The notes below the pieces were generated by a model. The model worked only from the letters and a program-made list of their open reading frames with translations, searched no databases and had not been told where the DNA came from. 64,000 bases of DNA from Cognatazoarcus sp050305135 (GTDB lineage Bacteria > Pseudomonadota > Gammaproteobacteria > Burkholderiales > Rhodocyclaceae), in assembly GCA_050305135.1 (NCBI GenBank), contig JBNLET010000194.1, positions 9,059 through 73,058 on the forward strand, read 5' to 3'. Below are positions 53,790-60,624 of this stretch, one piece after another (position 1 is the stretch's first letter; each line of letters begins with the position of its first letter). Made by a program: the position numbers and the translations under genes.

Positions 53790-53817
53790 TCAAGAGGACC
53801 ACGGACCCCGCCGATAG
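53790..53817 (+). promoter_or_regulatory. Sigma-28 (FliA)-like promoter before the heptaheme operon
   Basis: TCAAG (53790-53794) and GCCGATAG (53810-53817) resemble the motility promoter TAAA-N15-GCCGATAA; in betaproteobacteria the -35 often reads TCAA (established knowledge, unchecked here). The spacer from TCAA to GCCGATAG is 16 bases, one longer than the canonical spacing. It lies 57 bp ahead of the first gene. Confidence 0.5.
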
Positions 53818-53874
53818 TCCGGGCGAATCCCGTGAACTTCCCGTCGTCGCGCGCGTGCCCGTCGGCGCACAGCC

Positions 53875-54396
53875 ATGCCCCAGTTCCAGTCGCAGTTCGG
53901 CCAATTGAAGCTGATCGGCCGCATCTCGCTGTGGTTTGCCGCCGTCGCCTTCGCCGGCCTGGTGGGCGTGGTATTGCTGGCACGGCCGATCGACGGCGAC
54001 TACGCACAGACGATCCGCAGCCTGAGCGCCAGCCGCGCGCAACTGCCGCTGTTGATGGCCATCGGCGGCTTGCTGTTGACGGTCGGCACCGCGCTGACGA
54101 CCTGGCTGATCGTGCTCTACAGCAGCTTTCGCGTCGCCGGACCGCTGTACCGCTTCTGCATCGACCTGGAGCAGGGCATCCGCGAAGGCCAGATCCCCCA
54201 CGTGCGCGTGCGGGCCGGCGACCATGCCCAGGAGGACGCACGCTACCTGGAAGAGACGGTGCGCAGCCTGTACCGCCACTACGACGAACTGGCCGGCGCG
54301 ATCGAGAGCGCCTCGCTGCAGGTGCGCCGCGGCGGCACGGCGGCCGTCGATCACGGCCCGCGGGTCAGGCAGATGATCGAACAGGTGAAGCTGTAA
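53875..54396 (+). CDS. HAMP-only two-TM membrane protein
   Basis: A 173-residue membrane protein: TM1 about 16-36, a short periplasmic loop (37-57), TM2 about 58-82, then a HAMP-like segment SFRVAGPLYRFCIDLEQGIR (84-103) and a helix to about 145. The RVAGPLYRF sequence is a form often seen in chemoreceptor-like HAMP domains. There is no methyl-accepting, kinase or GGDEF output domain after it; the protein ends in a short tail. First gene of the four-gene operon; its stop shares a base with the cytochrome start (TAATG). Probably a membrane anchor or signal relay for the cytochrome. Confidence 0.75.
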   Translation: MPQFQSQFGQLKLIGRISLWFAAVAFAGLVGVVLLARPIDGDYAQTIRSLSASRAQLPLLMAIGGLLLTVGTALTTWLIVLYSSFRVAGPLYRFCIDLEQGIREGQIPHVRVRAGDHAQEDARYLEETVRSLYRHYDELAGAIESASLQVRRGGTAAVDHGPRVRQMIEQVKL

Positions 54397-55175
54397 TGCT
54401 GCGGCTGCTTCGCCACGGCCTGATCGCCGGCGCGCTGGGCGGCTGCTGGCTGTGGGTGGTGGCCCAGGCGCCGGCCGGCGATCCGCTGGCGGCGCGCGAC
54501 TGCGGCGGCTGCCACGTCAGCTCCGGTGCGGTCGATCCGGCCCGCGCCGGCGTGCTGCAGGCCAGCCAGGAAAGACTGTGCGGCGACTGCCATCCGAACG
54601 CGCCGGTCGCCAGCCATCCGACCGGCGTGCGGCCGAGCATGGCGACGCCGGCCGACTATCCGCTCGACTGGAAGGGCGAACTGACCTGCAGTTCCTGCCA
54701 CTACATCCATGGCGGCAGCCACGGCGCGCTGCGGAGCAATCGCCGGCGGCGCGAACTGTGTCTCGCCTGCCACGACCAGCGCTTCTTCGAGCGCATGGCC
54801 GACGGCGGGCGCTCGCTGGTGCTCGCCGCCCATCTGGACTCGACCGGACTGGCCGGTGCGGAGCGGCCGCTCGACCCCTATACCGCCCAATGCATGGACT
54901 GCCATGGCGAGCGCGGCGACGCCCGGGTCCAGGTGGGCGAAACCACTTTCTCGCGCCACAGCGGCAGCGGCATCAATCATCCGGTCGGCGTCTCCTACGC
55001 GGCCGCCGGCCGCTTCGGCGGTTTCCGCGACCGCGCCGCGCTGGACGAGACGATCGAACTGCCCGGTGGCCTGGTCAGCTGCATCTCCTGCCACCGCGGC
55101 TACAGCAAGCAGCACGGCGCCCTGCGCAAGACGCGGCAGGGACGCGACCTTTGCCTGGAGTGCCACGACCTATGA
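54396..55175 (+). CDS. Seven-heme c-type cytochrome (periplasmic)
   Basis: A 259-residue exported protein. A signal or anchor (MLRLLRHGLIAGALGGCWLW) is followed by seven CxxCH heme-binding motifs at 36-40, 62-66, 98-102, 122-126, 166-170, 229-233 and 253-257. Distal His ligands such as HPN and HYIHGG are present. The spacing does not match the NrfA, Hao or MtrA patterns I know, so it is an unassigned heptaheme cytochrome. It overlaps the HAMP-only gene upstream and the next membrane gene downstream (ATGA), so all are tightly coupled. Role: probably electron relay or redox sensing at the membrane face. Confidence 0.88.
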   Translation: MLRLLRHGLIAGALGGCWLWVVAQAPAGDPLAARDCGGCHVSSGAVDPARAGVLQASQERLCGDCHPNAPVASHPTGVRPSMATPADYPLDWKGELTCSSCHYIHGGSHGALRSNRRRRELCLACHDQRFFERMADGGRSLVLAAHLDSTGLAGAERPLDPYTAQCMDCHGERGDARVQVGETTFSRHSGSGINHPVGVSYAAAGRFGGFRDRAALDETIELPGGLVSCISCHRGYSKQHGALRKTRQGRDLCLECHDL

Positions 55176-55768
55176 TCGGCAACAGCAAATCCCGCAACGG
55201 CCGGCGCCGCCGCCGGGTCTATGTGGACAGCGACCTGCAGGGCCGCCTGGTGGCCGCGCTGGTAGCGCTGGAGGTGACGCTGCTGCTGGCGGCCGTCGCC
55301 TACCTGCACCACGCATTCGGCAATATCATCGACGACAGCCTGTACGTCATCCACGCCGCCGACCGCCAGCCGCTGTTGCCGCGCCTGGCGGCCGAACTGG
55401 GGCTGGTGGTGCTGGTCTGCGGCCTGGCCAACACCGCCGCGCTGTTCGTCGCCCACGGCCTGTGGGCCGCGCACGTGCGCAGCGTGCTGGGCGACATGCG
55501 CAAGCGCCTGGACAAGGTCCGCGCGCTGGACCTGCGGTCGGATCCGGCCTGGGCGACGGAAGCGTGCAGGCACCGCCTCGTCGAACTGACCGAGCGCTGG
55601 ATCGAAAGCGAACGCCACCGCATGGTCGCGGTGCGGATCGCGGCCGCGCGGCTGCCGCCGACACTGCCCGAGGTTCCGGCCAGCCGCGAAGCGGCCGAGG
55701 CGCTGGAGGCGCTGCGCCAGGCCGCCGACGAGCTGCGCCGCGGCACGCGGGAGCGAAACACGCACTGA
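55172..55768 (+). CDS. Two-TM membrane protein, sensor-like, second of the pair
   Basis: A 198-residue protein. A basic N-terminus (RNGRRRRRVYVDSDLQGRL) precedes TM1 (about 25-47), a short periplasmic loop with His-rich ends (VIHAADRQPLLPRL), TM2 (about 74-96) and a charged helical cytoplasmic part (100-198). The RRRRxYVDxxLQ start resembles the N-terminal half of two-TM signal transducers, of which the HAMP-only protein resembles the second half. No output domain is present. It lies directly after the cytochrome and 22 bp before the hemerythrin. It may form a complex with both. Confidence 0.72.
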   Translation: MIGNSKSRNGRRRRRVYVDSDLQGRLVAALVALEVTLLLAAVAYLHHAFGNIIDDSLYVIHAADRQPLLPRLAAELGLVVLVCGLANTAALFVAHGLWAAHVRSVLGDMRKRLDKVRALDLRSDPAWATEACRHRLVELTERWIESERHRMVAVRIAAARLPPTLPEVPASREAAEALEALRQAADELRRGTRERNTH

Positions 55769-55790
55769 ACATCCAGACGGAGAAAGCAGC

Positions 55791-56252
55791 ATGCTGATCA
55801 TGGAATGGGGGCCGGCCCTGCAGGTCGGAGTCGAGGAGATGGACCAGGACCACCGCGTCCTGTTCGAACTGCTGGTCCGCATCCAGGAGGCCACCGAGCA
55901 GAACGACCGCGAGGAAACGATGGCGGTGCTGCACGAACTCGGCAGCTACACCGAATGGCACTTCACCCGCGAGGAAGCGCTGATGCGCATCCACAACTAC
56001 GAATTCGCCGCCGAGCACCGCGAGGAGCACCAGCGCCTGGCGCAGCAGGTGAGCCAGATGATGGCCGACATGGACCAAGGCGTGATCCTGCCGCACGACG
56101 TCGCGGTCTTCATGCAGCACTGGCTGATCAACCACATCGCCGGCGCCGACCGCCACGCCGGCGAGGCGATCGTGCAGTCGCGCGAAGGCGCCCGCCAGCC
56201 GGCCGCTTCGGCGGCCACCGGTCGCGGCGCTGGCGCAGCGAAGGGGCGGTAG
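55791..56252 (+). CDS. Bacteriohemerythrin
   Basis: A 153-residue hemerythrin. The di-iron ligands are all visible: His21 (MDQDHRVLF), His57 and Glu61 (EWHFTREE), His76 and His80 (AAEHREEH), His115 (LINHI) and Asp120. It binds oxygen reversibly and could sense or store it. The C-terminal 20 residues are an Ala/Gly tail. GGAGAAAG precedes the ATG. As last gene of the HAMP-heptaheme-TM operon it suggests that oxygen is the signal or reactant; its length is that of stand-alone bacteriohemerythrins. Confidence 0.93.
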   Translation: MLIMEWGPALQVGVEEMDQDHRVLFELLVRIQEATEQNDREETMAVLHELGSYTEWHFTREEALMRIHNYEFAAEHREEHQRLAQQVSQMMADMDQGVILPHDVAVFMQHWLINHIAGADRHAGEAIVQSREGARQPAASAATGRGAGAAKGR

Positions 56253-56298
56253 CGGGGCTAGAATAGGGCTCGTGCAAGCACTGGAGCAATGACGGGCC

Positions 56299-57258
56299 AT
56301 GAGCCACAAGGTATTCATCGACGGTCGCCACGGCACCACCGGTCTGAAGATCGACGAACGCCTGTCCGGCCGCGCCGGGATCGAGATCCTGACGATCCCC
56401 GAGTCGCAACGCAAGGATCCGGCCGTCAAGGCCGACTACATCAACCGCGCCGACGTGGTCTTCCTGTGCCTGCCCGACGCGGCCTCGCGCGAGTCGGTGT
56501 CGCTGCTGCGGCCCGACAACCCGACCACCCGCTTCCTCGACGCCAGCACCGCCCACCGCACGCACCCGGACTGGGTATACGGTCTGCCTGAGCTCTCCGC
56601 CGCCCAGCGCGAGCGAATTCGCACGGCGCGCAAGGTGGCGGTGCCGGGTTGCCACGCCAGCGGCTTCATCATGCTGATGCAGCCGCTGGTGGCCGCCGGC
56701 CTGGTGCCGCCGGACTACCCGGCCAGCACCTATTCGATCACCGGCTACAGCGGCGGCGGCAAGGAAATGATCGCCAGCTACGAGGATCCGGCCAAACTGC
56801 CGGCGGCCATGAAGAGCCCGCGCTTCTATGCGCTCGGCCTCGCCCACAAGCACCTGCCGGAGATGCAGGCCGTCAGCGGGCTGGCCCGGCCGCCGCTGTT
56901 CACGCCGATCGTCGGCAATTTTGCCCAAGGCATGGTGGTGGCGGTACCGCTGCTGCCGCGGCTGCTGCCACGCGCGCCGTCGCCGGCCGACGTGCAGCGC
57001 TTCTACGCCGAGCACTACGCCGGCCAGACCTTCGTACAGGTCATGCCGCTCGATGCCGCGCCGCTGCTCGACAACGGATTCCTGCCCGCCACCGCCTGCA
57101 ACGACACCAACCGCGCCGAGATCTTCGTCTTCGGCCACCAGGATCAGATCCTGCTCGCGGCGCGCTTCGACAACCTCGGCAAGGGCGCCTCGGGGGCGGC
57201 GGTCCAGTGCATGAACATCATGCTCGGGCTGCCCGAGGATGCCGGCCTGGCGGGCTGA
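56299..57258 (+). CDS. argC: N-acetyl-gamma-glutamyl-phosphate reductase, type 2
   Basis: A 319-residue dehydrogenase for the third step of arginine synthesis. It belongs to the shorter type-2 AGPR group: HKVFIDGRHGTTGLKIDERL at the NADP site, catalytic Cys118 in AVPGCHASGFIML, and YSITGYSGGGKEMIASYE. The glyceraldehyde-3-phosphate-dehydrogenase-like C-domain includes FDNLGKGASGAAVQCMN. No other arginine gene is close. A TAGAAT element (56259-56264) precedes it without a clear -35. Confidence 0.94.
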   Translation: MSHKVFIDGRHGTTGLKIDERLSGRAGIEILTIPESQRKDPAVKADYINRADVVFLCLPDAASRESVSLLRPDNPTTRFLDASTAHRTHPDWVYGLPELSAAQRERIRTARKVAVPGCHASGFIMLMQPLVAAGLVPPDYPASTYSITGYSGGGKEMIASYEDPAKLPAAMKSPRFYALGLAHKHLPEMQAVSGLARPPLFTPIVGNFAQGMVVAVPLLPRLLPRAPSPADVQRFYAEHYAGQTFVQVMPLDAAPLLDNGFLPATACNDTNRAEIFVFGHQDQILLAARFDNLGKGASGAAVQCMNIMLGLPEDAGLAG

Positions 57259-57262
57259 GACG

Positions 57263-57505
57263 ATGCCGCGGCTTGTCGTCCTGCTGTTGGCCGCTCTCGC
57301 GGCCGGCAGCGTGCCGGCGGCGGACTCGCCGCAGCCGCCGGCCCCACGCGAGACGGCGCCGCTGATGGCGCCGAGTGCCTGCGTCTGCTCACCGCCGACG
57401 CCTCTGGCCGGACCCGGCCGGCCCGATTCCGAACTCCGCAACTGCCAGTGCGGCGCGCTGCAGTGCGTCGTGCATGTCCAGTCGGGCCGCATGAGTTGTC
57501 ACTGA
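57263..57505 (+). CDS. Small secreted Cys-rich protein
   Basis: An 80-residue protein: signal peptide MPRLVVLLLAALAAGSVPAA (cut near AA19-20), a Pro-rich linker, and six cysteines at 40, 42, 61, 63, 68 and 79 (ACVCS, NCQCGALQC, MSCH). The paired CxC motifs suggest metal binding or disulfides. It starts four bases after the argC stop codon, so it may be co-transcribed. No family recognised; small size lowers confidence. Confidence 0.55.
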   Translation: MPRLVVLLLAALAAGSVPAADSPQPPAPRETAPLMAPSACVCSPPTPLAGPGRPDSELRNCQCGALQCVVHVQSGRMSCH

Positions 57506-57557
57506 CGGCGCTGCGCCGCGCGTCATCCGCTTCGCCGCAGCGTGAGGACCGGTATCC

Positions 57558-57830
57558 ATGCAGAAGCTGATCGCCCTGATCGCGATCGTCCGCCAAGACC
57601 TGCGCATCCTGTGGTTCGCGCTGCGCCACCCGCAGCGCCCGCGCTGGCTGCGGCCGGCGGTCGCCGCGCTGGCGCTGTACCTGGTGTCGCCGATCGACCT
57701 GATACCCGACACCGTGCCGCTGTTCGGCGTGGTGGACGATCTGGTGCTGATTCCGGCGCTGATCGGCTGGATCATCGGCCGGCTGCCGGCCGAACTGCGG
57801 GCCGGCCCGCCGGACGACGAGCGCCGCTAG
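57558..57830 (+). CDS. DUF1232/YkvA family membrane protein
   Basis: A 90-residue protein with the YkvA core AALALYLVSPIDLIPDTVPL, FGVVDDLVLIPALIGWI: a hydrophobic hairpin with the conserved SPIDLIPD sequence. Preceded by a basic helix (RQDLRILWFALRHPQRPRWL). The biological role of the family is unknown. It lies 72 bp before the apbE gene. Confidence 0.9.
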   Translation: MQKLIALIAIVRQDLRILWFALRHPQRPRWLRPAVAALALYLVSPIDLIPDTVPLFGVVDDLVLIPALIGWIIGRLPAELRAGPPDDERR

Positions 57831-57901
57831 CGCACGCCGGCGCGTGGCCGCCGCGGCATCCATGCGGTGCAGTGCACCACGCATCGGCTAAGATGGCGCC
57901 G

Positions 57902-58930
57902 ATGCAAAGAATCCTTCTCGTGTTGCTGAGCTTCGCACTGCTCGCCGGCTGTGCCCGCGAACAGGTCTTCCGGCAGGAATCCTACGTTTTCGGCACGCGC
58001 GTCGAGGTGATCGTGTACGACCGCGACCAGCAACGGGCCGAGCAGGCGCTGGCCGCCGTGCTGCGCGAGTTCGACCGGCTGCACCGGGCCTACCACGCCT
58101 GGGAGCCGTCCGAACTGACCGATCTGAACAAGGCCATCGCCGACGGGCGGTCGCTCGAGGTGTCGCAGGAACTGGCCACGATTCTGGCCGACGCGCGGCG
58201 CCTGTCGGCGATCGGCGACGGCCTGTTCGAACCCGGCATGGGCCGGCTGATCGAGCTGTGGGGCTTCCATTCAGACACCTTCCTGCCGAAGCTGCCACAG
58301 CCCGCCGCGATCCGCGCGCTGCTCGACAAGGATCCGGGCATCGAGGATCTGAGCATCGAAGGCCGCAGCGTGCGCAGCTCCAACCGCCTGGTCCAGCTCG
58401 ACCTGGGCGGCTACGTCAAGGGTTACGCGCTGGACCGGGCGGCCCGCATCCTGCGCGAGGCCGGCATCGCCAATGCGCTGATCAACATCGGCGGCAACGT
58501 CATGGCGCTCGGCGCCAAGGGCGAGCGGCCGTGGCGGATCGGCATCCAGCACCCGCGCGAGGCCTCGGCGCTGGCTTCGATGCCGCTCTACGACGGCGAG
58601 GCGGTCGGCACCTCGGGCGACTACCAGCGCTACTTCGAGGTCGACGGCAAACGCTATTGCCACCTGCTCGACCCGCGCAGCGGCCGCCCGGCGCGCGGCA
58701 CCCGTTCGCTGACGGTGCTGGTGACGCCGCGGCCGGACGCCGGCACGCTGTCCGACGTGGTCAGCAAGCCCTTGTTCATCATCGGCGAGGACTGGCCGGA
58801 GATGGCCAGGCGCTACGACGTGGCGCACGTGCTGCGGGTCGACGAGGGCGGACGCATCGAGGTCAGCCGCGAGATGGACCGGCGGCTGGAATACCACGGC
58901 GACAACCGGCCGGCCCGGATCGTCGACTGA
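57902..58930 (+). CDS. apbE: FAD:protein FMN transferase (ApbE)
   Basis: A 342-residue lipoprotein with lipobox LLAGC (Cys17). The ApbE fold is seen as YVFGTRVEVIVYDRDQQRAE, LDLGGYVKGYALDRAARILR, NIGGNVMALG and a His-Leu-Asp-Pro-Arg-Ser-Gly stretch (YCHLLDPRSGRPARG) with the metal and FMN site. It covalently attaches FMN to threonine residues of exported flavoproteins such as the Rnf or Nqr subunits; no target gene is in the window. A second ATG three codons upstream is possible. Confidence 0.95.
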   Translation: MQRILLVLLSFALLAGCAREQVFRQESYVFGTRVEVIVYDRDQQRAEQALAAVLREFDRLHRAYHAWEPSELTDLNKAIADGRSLEVSQELATILADARRLSAIGDGLFEPGMGRLIELWGFHSDTFLPKLPQPAAIRALLDKDPGIEDLSIEGRSVRSSNRLVQLDLGGYVKGYALDRAARILREAGIANALINIGGNVMALGAKGERPWRIGIQHPREASALASMPLYDGEAVGTSGDYQRYFEVDGKRYCHLLDPRSGRPARGTRSLTVLVTPRPDAGTLSDVVSKPLFIIGEDWPEMARRYDVAHVLRVDEGGRIEVSREMDRRLEYHGDNRPARIVD

Positions 58931-58943
58931 AACGCCGCCCGCT

Positions 58944-60584
58944 TCAGCCGGGCCGCCGTGCCGTCCCGGCGCCGCGCCGGTCGATCACCTGCGCCAGCGG
59001 CACGCCCTGGCGCACCACCAGGTGCAGCCGGGTGCCCGGCAGATCGTCCAGGCAATCGAGGTGGCTGCTGGCGATGACGAAGCGCGCGCGGCGCACGTCG
59101 CGTGTGATCTCGAAGCGCGGCGACAGCCAGGCCCGCGCCTGCAGCGGCTCGGCACACACCGCTACGGGGATCGGCGCAGCGCGGGCGCCGGCCGGCTCGC
59201 GGCGCTGCTCGCGCGCCAGCCAGTCGTTGAGGAATTCCGCACTCTCGCGCAGGGAAGCCGCATCGTAGTCCATCACCCAGCCGCCGAACGCGCCCCGCAA
59301 TCCGCCCAGCAGGCTGTTGTAGTAGGTATGGCCGTAGGGGTGCAGGTGCACCAGCGTCGTGGCGTGGGCGAACACCAGCAGGGACGCCACGACCGCCAGC
59401 GACCAGGCGGCCAGTTCGCTGCCGCGCACCGCCTGCCACAGCATGCGCCAGCCGAGTGCCGCGGCCACCGCCATCGGCGGCAGCAGGTACAGGAACTGCC
59501 GCAGGCCGTCCGCCAGCGCCGGCCGGAAGCACCACGCATAGCCGATCGGCAGTGCGATCGCGAGTACCAGCGGCAGGTGCAGCGGCCGCCCGCGGCGCGC
59601 CGTGGCGCGCCGCTCGGTGCAACGCTCGGCGGCTTCGCTGTGCCACGGCCGCCCGCCCAGCGCCAGTGCCAATCCGATCAGCATCAGTTCGGGCAGTTTG
59701 ACCAGCAGGTATTCGTGCAGGTAGCTGCGCGGCACCTCCTGGTTCAGCATCACCGCGCCGTCCATCGCGGTCGGCACCACCACCTGCACCGCGGCCGCCG
59801 GCGCCGAGAAGATGTCGACCAGCAGCAACGGCCGGGCGAGCAGCAGCAGCGGCAATGCGGCCAGCACGGCGGGCAGCAGCTGGCGCGCCCAGCCGGCCAG
59901 CCGCGGCAGCGCCTTCGGGCCCTGCTGGCGGGCGGCGACGGCCAGCGTGAGGGCCAGGCACAGCGGCAGCAGCCAGGCGCCATCGCCCATCGCCAGCGCG
60001 GCACCGGCGGCAAAGCCGAAGCGCAGCACGCCGGCACGGTCGATGGCCGGCAGCCCGCGCACCAGGCAGGTGACGAAGTACAGGCCCCAGGCCATGCAGG
60101 CGGCGAGCGGAATCTCGGCGCTGTGCGTGAACATCGCACCGGACCAGGCCCCGCTCAGCGTCAGGATCAGTGCCGCCGCCATCGCCGCGGTCTCGCCGGC
60201 CAGCAGGCGCGCCAGCTTCCACGCCGCCAGCACGCCGGCCAGTCCGAACACGCCGCTCAGCAGATGGCGCAGGTCCCATACCGTGCCCGGCCAGACCAGT
60301 TCCAGCAGCGCCGCCAGCAGGTCGAACAGGCCGCCGCCCTGCGCCATTTCGGGGCGCTGCAGCAGCGCACCGTCGCTGAAGCCGGAACGGTAGAAGTCGA
60401 GCAGCAGCCGCCCGTACATCTGCCGCTGCCCCTCCTGCGGGCCGAGGCCGTAGCCGTCCCAGGTCAGCGCCAGGTAGAGCAGCAGGCCGAGCGCCAGTGC
60501 CAGCGAGACGGCACGGGCCGGCGCGCGCAGGTCCGCGCCGCCGATACCCGTCAAGACTGCAGAATGCCGCTCGATCCCTTCCAT
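58944..60584 (-). CDS. GT39-type membrane glycosyltransferase
   Basis: A 546-residue membrane protein with ten or more hydrophobic helices. LLLYLALTWDGYGLGPQEGQ at the start, a periplasmic segment after TM1 with ERD-like acidic residues, and LSGAWSGAMFTHSAEIPLAA, PYGHTYYNSLLGGLRGAFGG resemble the ArnT/PMT superfamily that uses lipid-linked sugars. The acceptor cannot be told. It ends with a soluble domain (about 470-546) carrying VCAEPLQARAWLSPRFEI. It lies 40 bp after the GH17-GT2 gene, on the same strand, so both probably serve one envelope or exopolysaccharide process. Confidence 0.75.
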   Translation of the reverse strand: MEGIERHSAVLTGIGGADLRAPARAVSLALALGLLLYLALTWDGYGLGPQEGQRQMYGRLLLDFYRSGFSDGALLQRPEMAQGGGLFDLLAALLELVWPGTVWDLRHLLSGVFGLAGVLAAWKLARLLAGETAAMAAALILTLSGAWSGAMFTHSAEIPLAACMAWGLYFVTCLVRGLPAIDRAGVLRFGFAAGAALAMGDGAWLLPLCLALTLAVAARQQGPKALPRLAGWARQLLPAVLAALPLLLLARPLLLVDIFSAPAAAVQVVVPTAMDGAVMLNQEVPRSYLHEYLLVKLPELMLIGLALALGGRPWHSEAAERCTERRATARRGRPLHLPLVLAIALPIGYAWCFRPALADGLRQFLYLLPPMAVAAALGWRMLWQAVRGSELAAWSLAVVASLLVFAHATTLVHLHPYGHTYYNSLLGGLRGAFGGWVMDYDAASLRESAEFLNDWLAREQRREPAGARAAPIPVAVCAEPLQARAWLSPRFEITRDVRRARFVIASSHLDCLDDLPGTRLHLVVRQGVPLAQVIDRRGAGTARRPG

Positions 60585-60624
60585 CAAAGATTCGTCATTG
60601 CACCGCGCCCCACGCCGGGCCGGC

